A DNA stretch of 9,064 nucleotides from Saccharospirillum sp035704555 (GTDB lineage Bacteria > Pseudomonadota > Gammaproteobacteria > Pseudomonadales > Natronospirillaceae). The notes beneath the pieces were generated by a model. It worked only from the letters and a program-made list of their open reading frames with translations, was not told the origin of the DNA and did not search any database. Of the stretch, positions 1 through 5,584 are shown piece by piece (position 1 is the first letter of the stretch; each line of letters begins with the position of its first letter). The translations under genes and the position numbers were made by a program. The stretch lies in the NCBI GenBank assembly GCA_035704555.1, contig DASSWT010000115.1, forward strand, positions 1 to 9,064. The letters are read 5' to 3'.

Positions 1-1995
1 GCCCGTGTCGGAGCGGTTTTCTGCCAGTACCGGCAAGCTGCCGTCGTCTTCAGTGGTCAGGCCATAGCCATAGGCAAACAGCGGTGTTTCGCCATCGTTC
101 CGGTTTACCGGTACCTGGCAATCGGTGGCTGGCCAGCTGTAGGAAAGTTTGCCGGTGAAGGGATGGTCGCCAAACAAAACATCGGCTACACCGGTACCCT
201 CGGTACCCGGCAGCCAGGAAGCGACAAAGGCGTCCGACAGATTCAGTTGCGGGTTCATCCACAATGGGCGACCGCCAACGTACAGGGTAACAATGGGCGT
301 GCCCGGTGCACTGGCGCGTAGATCTTCAAGCAGTTGAGCATCGTCTTCGTAGTGCTCATCGAACGCCATGGTATCGAACTTGGAGATGTCGCCGTTGCCT
401 TCGGCGTAGGGTGTTTCACCGATGACGGCGATGATGACATCGTAGGTATCATCGGCCTGAGAGCCATCTTCGTTCAACGTTAGGGAGCCGGTGCCTTCGC
501 CCATCACTTCAACCAGACCGTCGAAGATGGTATCGGCATTGGGGAAATCGGCATTGGCGTTGCCGGTGCCTTGCCAGGTCAGCGTCCAGCCGCCGGTCTG
601 GTTTTCCAGGCTGTTGGCTGAGTTACCGGTGACCAGGATATTCAGGTCTTTGCTCAGTGGCAGCACACCACCTTCGTTCTTCAACAATACCTGGGATTCA
701 CGCACCGCCTCACGCGCCAGTGCCTGCACTGCGTCGCCGTGCATCAGGTCCGAATCACCAGCACCATCGCGCTCGGAGGGTTTGGGTTTGTCGAACAGAC
801 CAGCACGCAGTTTAACGCGCAGGATGCGACGCACGGCATCGTCGATGCGTGCCATGCTGATGTCGCCATCGTTGACCGACTGAATGGTGTTGGCGATGAA
901 GGCCTTCCAGTCATCCGGCACCATGAACATATCGATGCCGGCATTCACCGCCTGCACGCAATCGGAATTGGAGCAGCCGGTAACCTGTCCATGGCCGTTC
1001 CAGTCGGAGACGACGAAGCCATCGAAATTCATTTTTTCTTTCAGCACATCGTTCATCAGGTATTCGTGGCCGTGAATTTTTTCACCCTGCCAGCTGTTGA
1101 ACGTGGCCATCACGGTTTGTACGCCCGCTTCCAGCGATGAATAGTAGCCCTGGCCGTGAACGTTGATCAGGGTGCTTTCATCGGCCAAGTTGTCGCCCTG
1201 GTCATCACCCAAATCGGTACCACCGTCGCCGATGAAGTGCTTCGCGGTTGCGACCACGTGGGATTCGGAAAAGTCGCCCTGCAAGCCTTCGACCATGGCG
1301 CCACCGTATTGGAAAACCAGCTCGCCGTCTTCCGAGTAACCCTCGTAAGTGCGGCCCCAGCGGTCATCCCGTACCACTGCCAGAGTCGGCGCGAAGGTCC
1401 AGTCGATGCCGGTTGCCACAACCTGTTTAGCGGTTGCGGCGCCGATGCGTTTGATCAGGTCGGCATCGTTCGCGGCACCCAGGCCAATGTTGTGCGGGAA
1501 CAAGGTGGTATCATAGACGTTGCTATGACCGTGAACGGCATCGGTACCCCAAATTAACGGGATAGCGGCTTTGCCGTCGGTGGTGTCCATCGAGGCTGTC
1601 CAGTATTGGTCAGCCAGATCAACCCAGTCCGCCAGACTGGCGGTTTTGTCGTTGTTTGGCCAGGAACCGCCGCCGTTTAATACGGACCCCAGGTGGTAGT
1701 CGATTACATCCTGAGGCGAGGCGCTTTTGATTTCCGGTTGCACCATCTGGCCGACTTTTTCTTCCAGCGTCATTGCCGCCAACAGTGCATCGACTTCGGC
1801 CTCAATGGCCGGGTCGAGCGCGACCTTGCTGGTAATATCGGGCCAGTCGTTATGGTCGGTGCGGTAGCTAATGGGTTCGCTGCCACCACCATTACCGCCG
1901 CTATTGCCATTATCGTTGTCGTTATTACCGGAGGGGCCGCAGCCCACCAACAGCGCCAGTGCGCTCACCGTCAGTACTGTGGTTATCTGTTTCAT
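1..1995 (-). CDS. GH3 exo-beta-glucosidase / beta-glucan exohydrolase, lipoprotein (3' end outside window)
   Basis: Likely releases glucose from the non-reducing ends of beta-1,3/1,4-glucans and oligosaccharides at the outer membrane. The reading frame is open from ATG 1995 to the left edge (665 residues). Full-length homologues are about 800-850 residues, so a C-terminal part is missing because of the window, not a mutation. The N-terminus is a lipoprotein signal peptide with lipobox LVGC (Cys19) and Gly at +2, followed by a Gly/Asn-rich linker to about residue 40. The (beta/alpha)8 domain carries WGTDAVHGHSN (Asp152), RDDRWGRTYEGYSED (Arg215), KHFIGDGGT (Lys252-His253) and the nucleophile Asp331 in GFVVSDWNGH. 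The second domain has the probable acid/base Glu527 in VIGETPYAEGNGD. All match the barley ExoI / bacterial ExoP type of GH3. The start has only a weak Shine-Dalgarno, but no in-frame alternative gives a signal peptide. It is divergent from the GH16 gene. Family assignment is very secure; exact linkage specificity is inferred. Confidence 0.95.
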   Translation of the reverse strand, partial: MKQITTVLTVSALALLVGCGPSGNNDNDNGNSGGNGGGSEPISYRTDHNDWPDITSKVALDPAIEAEVDALLAAMTLEEKVGQMVQPEIKSASPQDVIDYHLGSVLNGGGSWPNNDKTASLADWVDLADQYWTASMDTTDGKAAIPLIWGTDAVHGHSNVYDTTLFPHNIGLGAANDADLIKRIGAATAKQVVATGIDWTFAPTLAVVRDDRWGRTYEGYSEDGELVFQYGGAMVEGLQGDFSESHVVATAKHFIGDGGTDLGDDQGDNLADESTLINVHGQGYYSSLEAGVQTVMATFNSWQGEKIHGHEYLMNDVLKEKMNFDGFVVSDWNGHGQVTGCSNSDCVQAVNAGIDMFMVPDDWKAFIANTIQSVNDGDISMARIDDAVRRILRVKLRAGLFDKPKPSERDGAGDSDLMHGDAVQALAREAVRESQVLLKNEGGVLPLSKDLNILVTGNSANSLENQTGGWTLTWQGTGNANADFPNADTIFDGLVEVMGEGTGSLTLNEDGSQADDTYDVIIAVIGETPYAEGNGDISKFDTMAFDEHYEDDAQLLEDLRASAPGTPIVTLYVGGRPLWMNPQLNLSDAFVASWLPGTEGTGVADVLFGDHPFTGKLSYSWPATDCQVPVNRNDGETPLFAYGYGLTTEDDGSLPVLAENRSDTG

Positions 1996-2198
1996 CGTAG
2001 TCCCGCTTCTTGTTGTTGGGATTCAGGTGTTCGTAGCTGGTATTCAAGCTATGAGTCGAGCCAGCGCAGATCATGGGGGGTGCGATGCAAGCGGAACAGC
2101 GGATTGGAGTTTTGGTCAGTATTTCTGCAGAACGGGTAAGCCCTAACCCTTTACCATGCCAATAACTTCTCAGTCTCAAGGCTTAAAGGACCGGACGT
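1996..2198. promoter_or_regulatory. Divergent intergenic region between GH3 and GH16 genes
   Basis: This 203-bp spacer must hold both outward promoters if the two genes are transcribed separately. I see no convincing -35/-10 pair in either direction. The most symmetric sequence is GGGTAAGCCCTAACCC (2134-2149), a near-palindrome with 7-bp arms, one mismatch and a 2-bp centre, 49 bp before the GH16 start. Its position would suit an operator. However, LacI-family operators usually have a central CG, and this has CC, so assignment to the nearby regulator is weak. No small ORF with a plausible start is apparent here. Confidence 0.35.
2185..2190 (+). promoter_or_regulatory. Ribosome binding site of the GH16 gene
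   Basis: AAAGGA lies 8 nt before ATG 2199. This supports that start although the resulting signal peptide has an unusual, Asn-rich 16-residue N-terminal region before its hydrophobic core. Confidence 0.6.
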
Positions 2199-3347
2199 AT
2201 GAACCAAATTGAATGCAACAATAACAACAACCCTTCACCGGGAAAGTTGGCGATTACAGCCGCTATGCTGATGGTCTTTTTGCTGTCGGGTTGCCTGGAC
2301 ACCACCACAGAAACTGACGTCGACACTGACACAGACACCGGGGATTCAACCCCAGAGCCAACGCCAGAATCTGATCATTCAATGCATCACCCGGCCGATA
2401 AAAACTGGCGACTGGTGTGGTCGGATGAGTTTAATGGTTCAGCGATCGACCCGGCTAAGTGGAGCTACGAACAAAATTGCTGGGGCGGCGGCAACAATGA
2501 ACAGCAGTGCTACACCGGCCAGGCGAGCAATGCGTTTATAGACGACGGTGCTTTGGTTATTAAGGCGATAAAAGAAGACTTCACCGGCCCCGTCGCCAAC
2601 CTGGAAGACCCGGCTTTTGACCCGAACGACACCCGCACCCTGCCCTACACCTCTGCTCGCCTGCGCACCTTAAACAAAGGCGACTGGCGCTACGGCCGGT
2701 TTGAAATACGGGCGCAACTGCCAGCTGGCCAGGGCACCTGGCCTGCCATCTGGATGCTGCCGACCGACTGGGTTTATGGCGGCTGGGCCGCCTCTGGTGA
2801 GATCGACATTATGGAAGCCGTGAATCTGGAAACCCAGAGCGATGCAGACGGAGCGGCACCGGGCACGCCCGAACATCGCGTGCACGGTACGCTGCACTAC
2901 GGTCAGGAATGGCCCAATAACCAGCACTCCGGCACTTTCTATGATTTCGGACCCGATGAGAGCCCGACCGATGGCTTTCATCACTACGCCATTGAATGGC
3001 AATCCGGCGAAATTCGCTGGTATGTCGATGGGCAGCACTATGCGACCCAGACCGATGCCGGTTGGTACTCACAGTATGCAGACCCGGAATCCGATGAACT
3101 GGTTATTGGCAGTGGTAGCGCTCCGTTCAACAAGCCGTTTCATCTGATTCTGAACCTGGCCGTGGGCGGTGACTGGTCTGCCAATGTGAACGAGAAAGGC
3201 ATCGATGCCGATATATTTCCGCAAACGATGAAAGTCGATTACGTTCGGGTGTACCAGTGTGATGTCGATGCGGTTACCGGTGCAGGTTGTGCCACACGCA
3301 GCGAGAACGCACAGTTAGTACAAGGGTTTGGGAGTGGACTGGAATAA
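2199..3347 (+). CDS. GH16 endo-beta-1,3-glucanase (laminarinase-type), lipoprotein
   Basis: Predicted to cut internal beta-1,3-glucosidic bonds (laminarin and related glucans) at the cell surface. The protein has 382 residues. Residues 1-32 form a lipoprotein signal with lipobox LSGC (Cys32); the stretch before the hydrophobic core is odd, with five Asn in a row. Next is a Thr/Asp/Pro/Glu-rich linker (about 33-65, including a TDTDTDTG run), then one GH16 domain from about 68 (LVWSDEFNG) to about 354 (VDYVRVYQC). The GH16 signature GEIDIMEA gives nucleophile Glu201, Asp203 and acid/base Glu206. The motif WGGGNNEQQCYTG and the stretch RYGRFEIRAQLPAGQGTWPA are typical of the bacterial laminarinase subfamily. 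No carbohydrate-binding module is present; about 28 unassigned residues follow Cys354. It complements the divergent GH3 exo-enzyme. Family is very secure; substrate (laminarin rather than another beta-1,3 or mixed glucan) is inferred. Confidence 0.95.
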   Translation: MNQIECNNNNNPSPGKLAITAAMLMVFLLSGCLDTTTETDVDTDTDTGDSTPEPTPESDHSMHHPADKNWRLVWSDEFNGSAIDPAKWSYEQNCWGGGNNEQQCYTGQASNAFIDDGALVIKAIKEDFTGPVANLEDPAFDPNDTRTLPYTSARLRTLNKGDWRYGRFEIRAQLPAGQGTWPAIWMLPTDWVYGGWAASGEIDIMEAVNLETQSDADGAAPGTPEHRVHGTLHYGQEWPNNQHSGTFYDFGPDESPTDGFHHYAIEWQSGEIRWYVDGQHYATQTDAGWYSQYADPESDELVIGSGSAPFNKPFHLILNLAVGGDWSANVNEKGIDADIFPQTMKVDYVRVYQCDVDAVTGAGCATRSENAQLVQGFGSGLE

Positions 3348-3396
3348 ACAGAGTCGAGTGCGATTGCCGCTGGTTACATTCAATCATCAAATAGCT

Positions 3397-3421
3397 CCCT
3401 CTCCCGTCCCACGGGAGAGGG
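3397..3421. repeat. Perfect 11-bp inverted repeat; possible GH16 terminator or REP-like hairpin
   Basis: CCCTCTCCCGT (3397-3407) and ACGGGAGAGGG (3411-3421) are exact reverse complements separated by CCC. The hairpin starts 50 bp after the GH16 stop. Seven T follow at 3433-3439, 11 nt after the stem, which is further than in a standard intrinsic terminator. It could end GH16 transcription imperfectly, or be a dispersed CCCTCTCCC/GGGAGAGGG-type repeat as is common in proteobacterial intergenic DNA. Confidence 0.6.
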
Positions 3422-3467
3422 TTCGCTTCTGGTTTTTTTACGTATTCCAATCGAAACCACAGCAGTA

Positions 3468-3520
3468 ACGGCTACGCCGTCCCCCTCTCTCTAACTCTCT
3501 CCCCCAAGGGTGGAGAGAGG
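3468..3520. repeat. Second hairpin cluster (ACGGC-TAC-GCCGT plus CTCTCC/GGAGAG stem)
   Basis: ACGGCTACGCCGT (3468-3480) is a 5-bp-arm palindrome with a 3-nt centre. It is followed by a pyrimidine-rich stretch in which 3496-3505 (TCTCTCCCCC) can pair with 3508-3518 (GGGTGGAGAGA), with one bulged T. CCTCTCTC 3484-3491 is an alternative partner for GAGAGAGG 3513-3520. The CTCTCC/GGAGAG composition is shared with the hairpin at 3397-3421, so the two may be related copies or the ends of one degenerate repeat unit. No T tract follows, so a terminator role is less likely than a repeat. Confidence 0.45.
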
Positions 3521-3576
3521 ACTGTTAAGTGCAGCACCGCGAGCGATTAGAGCTTGTTACTTTCACCTCTGAAGAC

Positions 3577-3602
3577 TTGACGCCCGGGCCCGGCTGAATA
3601 AT
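3577..3602 (+). promoter_or_regulatory. Weak candidate promoter of the LacI/GalR-family gene
   Basis: TTGACG (3577-3582) resembles a -35 box and AATAAT (3597-3602) a -10 box, but the 14-nt spacer is shorter than the usual 16-18. Across the -10 there is a short symmetric element, AATAA (3597-3601) and TTATT (3611-3615), that could be an autoregulatory site. This is suggestive only. Confidence 0.25.
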
Positions 3603-3621
3603 GCTCGCGGTTATTTTCTGT

Positions 3622-3625
3622 GAGG
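3622..3625 (+). promoter_or_regulatory. Ribosome binding site deciding the start of the regulator gene
   Basis: GAGG lies 7 nt before ATG 3633 but 16 nt before the alternative in-frame ATG 3642, so 3633 is the better start. The choice changes the N-terminus by only three residues ahead of the helix-turn-helix. Confidence 0.55.
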
Positions 3626-3632
3626 GCACCCG

Positions 3633-4631
3633 ATGATCACCATGAAAGAAGTCTCCGACCTGGCGGGCGTATCCCAGGCGACTGTGTCCCGGGTGATCAA
3701 CGGCAGCGACCGGGTGACGGAGAAAACCAAAGTACGGGTAAACCAGGCGATGCAGGCCCTGGGCTACCGGCCCAATTCGGCGGCCCAGTCACTGGCTTCC
3801 AACCGGTCCAACGCTATTGGTATGGTCGTTTCCAAATTGGAGGGTCCGTTTTACGGGCCGATGATGGCCGGGGTCGAAAATGCCCTGCGCCAGGCTCACA
3901 AGCACCTGATCATCGCTGCCGGGCACGGCGATGCTGACCTTGAACGTGAGGCCATTGAGTTTCTGATCAACCGGCAGGTCGATGGGTTATTACTGATGGT
4001 GGAACGCCTGGAAGATGCAGAGCTAGTCGAGTTAAACCAGCGTGTGCCGGTGTTCCTGATCAACCACCCTGTCACAACGCTCAGCCACCGCTGTGTATCG
4101 CTCGACAACGAACTCGGTGGCTACCGCGCAACACGTTACTTGCTGGACAAAGGGCACCGGCGCATTGCCTGCATTATGGGCCAGACCTGGAAACCGGATG
4201 CCCGTGATCGGCTTCAGGGCTATCACCGGGCCATGGCGGAAGCTGGCATTGCGGTGCCGGATGATTGGGTCGTCAACACTTACTTCGAACTCGCCGGTGG
4301 CTACCAGGCGATGGAAACCCTGCTTGAACGCCAGTTTGATGGCACCGCTGTATTTGCGGGTAACGATGAAATGGCCTTCGGCGTGCTGGAAGCCGCCGAA
4401 CATCATGGCATTCGGGTACCGGACCAGTTGTCGGTCATCGGGTTCGATAACAGCCTGACCGCCCAGTACGTTAACCCCAAGCTCACCACCCTGCATTTCC
4501 CGATGTTTGAAATGGCACAGGCGTCGGCGCGGATGGCGTTGGATGGCATCTACAACAAGGAGGAAAGCCAAGCGTGTCAGTTTGAACCCACCCTGGTTGA
4601 GCGCAATACGGTCAGCAAGCTTCTTTTGTAG
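3633..4631 (+). CDS. LacI/GalR-family transcriptional regulator
   Basis: Cytoplasmic sugar-responsive repressor of 332 residues, the normal length for the family. The helix-turn-helix is at about 5-24 (MKEVSDLAGVSQATVSRVIN), with Gln15-Ala16 at the base-reading positions. The hinge helix follows YRPNSAAQSLASNRS at about 45-59, with Leu54 as the likely minor-groove intercalator. The periplasmic-binding-protein-like effector domain begins at AIGMVV and shows GalR-type landmarks: RDRLQGY (191-197), AGNDEMAFG (242-250, Asp245), SVIGFDN (267-273) and LTTLHFP (284-290). The C-terminus EPTLVERNTVS matches the usual end of GalR-like proteins. Lying just after the GH16 gene and near GH3, it most likely controls beta-glucan use and senses glucose or a beta-glucoside. 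That target is inferred, because I could not find a clear operator. The last base of its TAG stop coincides with the first base of the inverted-repeat arm downstream. Confidence 0.93.
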   Translation: MITMKEVSDLAGVSQATVSRVINGSDRVTEKTKVRVNQAMQALGYRPNSAAQSLASNRSNAIGMVVSKLEGPFYGPMMAGVENALRQAHKHLIIAAGHGDADLEREAIEFLINRQVDGLLLMVERLEDAELVELNQRVPVFLINHPVTTLSHRCVSLDNELGGYRATRYLLDKGHRRIACIMGQTWKPDARDRLQGYHRAMAEAGIAVPDDWVVNTYFELAGGYQAMETLLERQFDGTAVFAGNDEMAFGVLEAAEHHGIRVPDQLSVIGFDNSLTAQYVNPKLTTLHFPMFEMAQASARMALDGIYNKEESQACQFEPTLVERNTVSKLLL

Positions 4632-4748
4632 GAAGCCAGTCCTCTGGGTGACGGGGGAGAACAACCAACCGGTGATACTGGCCTTTTTGGCAGTGGGTAT
4701 ATTCTGTGGCCGGGATACTTCCGGTCGCCCAGGGGACTGGCCTCCTAC
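4628..4748. repeat. Imperfect long inverted repeat filling the convergent intergenic region (terminator or MITE-like)
   Basis: The left arm (4631-4655, starting GGAAGCCAGTCCTCTGGG) matches the reverse complement of the right arm (4721-4745) at 21 of 25 positions. Two of the four differences are G-U pairs in plus-strand RNA. Symmetry continues one step outward into GTA/TAC, so each end abuts TA. A central hairpin, ACTGGCC-TTTTT-GGCAGT (4677-4693), has one bulged G. The structure spans nearly the whole gap between the regulator stop and the etfB stop (4766-4768). It could be a bidirectional transcription terminator for convergent genes, although no T tract follows the stem directly. It could also be a small non-autonomous element with a TA target duplication. 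There is no coding capacity. Confidence 0.55.
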
Positions 4749-4765
4749 GATTGAAAATACACTCG

Positions 4766-5584
4766 CTAACGCACCACACCCTCTGCCACCAGCCGGGCCA
4801 GAATCGCTTCGGCTTTCTCCCGATCCGTCCCCTCGGTGATAACCTGCCCGCCCTGCCCCTGGGGTTTGGCGGTGGCGGCTTTCATGCGTTCTGCGGCGGT
4901 GCCGCCTTTGGCCACGGCCAGGCGTTTGGGTCGGGGTTTGGCCGGGTGTTGTTGCCAGTTGGCGCGGGCCTGGTCCGGTTCTGCCGCACAAGGTTGGGAG
5001 TCGATGTTACCCCGTTGGGCGGGGCCGAAGGCCGACTGGCGGGCTGGGTCGGCGGCCGGGTCGACACTGGCGACAAAGGGCAGTGGCACGCGCAAGGCGC
5101 GTCGTTGCCCCCGGGGTAAGGCTTGCCAGACGTCTGCATGGCCGTCTGTAATGGAGACCACCGAGACAATGCGAGGCACCATGGGCCAGCCCAGCTGATC
5201 AGCCACCGAATAGGGCAGCAAGCCAGACCCTTCACCACACTCGGCACGCACGCCGGTTAATACGATGTCCAACTGATGGTCCAACGCCTGATCTCGCAGA
5301 TAATTGGCCAGCGCGGGTACGGCATCGGCATCCGGCTCTGCATTCAAGACCGTCACATCATTCAACCCCATGCCCAAATAAGCACGCAGTGACTCATTCC
5401 GGGCTGAACCTACATGGACCAAACTCGGCAACTCTGGTGAGAGCGAGAGCGCCAGCTCCACGGCACGGGCATCCTGATCGGCCCGGCGCTCACGGCGCCA
5501 CAGCGGATGCTGACCGACAGAGACCAGAGCGGCGATTTTCAGGGGCTGGCCCGCCAGGGTTTTGGAACGTGATTCAGGCAACAT
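4766..5584 (-). CDS. etfB: Electron transfer flavoprotein subunit beta, dgc-linked type
   Basis: Beta subunit of a dedicated ETF heterodimer that would accept electrons from the dimethylglycine demethylase. It has 272 residues, close to normal EtfB length. The nucleotide-binding fold starts at about 16 (KIAALVSVGQHP). RRADQDARAVELAL (33-46) stands where housekeeping EtfB has NPFDE-AVEEA. LDIVLTGVRAECGEGSG (105-121) corresponds to the loop that in canonical EtfB contacts AMP, but its DD-NQTGQ-type sequence is replaced by GEGSG. ALPRGQRRALRVPLPFVASVD (155-175) and RMKAATAKP (233-241) also fit the clade; the long quoted stretches are typical of Pseudomonas proteins encoded beside dgcAB. The tail from about 200 is rich in Ala, Pro, Lys and Arg. 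The start overlaps etfA by 11 nt and has a strong Shine-Dalgarno. It is the last gene of the operon. Assignment is secure; the loss of AMP binding is inferred. Confidence 0.9.
   Translation of the reverse strand: MLPESRSKTLAGQPLKIAALVSVGQHPLWRRERRADQDARAVELALSLSPELPSLVHVGSARNESLRAYLGMGLNDVTVLNAEPDADAVPALANYLRDQALDHQLDIVLTGVRAECGEGSGLLPYSVADQLGWPMVPRIVSVVSITDGHADVWQALPRGQRRALRVPLPFVASVDPAADPARQSAFGPAQRGNIDSQPCAAEPDQARANWQQHPAKPRPKRLAVAKGGTAAERMKAATAKPQGQGGQVITEGTDREKAEAILARLVAEGVVR

Noticed and set aside
2051..2062. TGAGTCGAGCCA as a LacI-family operator
   Set aside because: It has only 8 of 12 symmetric positions and its half-sites are shorter than those of known LacI-family operators. It could easily arise by chance.
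2113..2129. Sigma-54-like site (TGG...TGCA) upstream of GH16
   Set aside because: GG (2114-2115) and GC (2127-2128) are 11 nt apart instead of the required 10, and the intervening bases do not match the consensus.
1693..2139. 148-codon plus-strand open frame overlapping the GH3 start and the intergenic region
   Set aside because: It covers the GH3 signal peptide coding region in antisense, lacks a ribosome binding site, and its sequence resembles no known family.
4032..4991. 319-codon open frame on the minus strand across the regulator 3' half, the inverted repeat and the etfB 3' part
   Set aside because: It is antisense to the well-conserved regulator and out of frame with etfB. Its translation is Arg/Gly/Thr/Pro-rich low-complexity sequence with no family resemblance. 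Long shadow frames are expected in GC-rich DNA.
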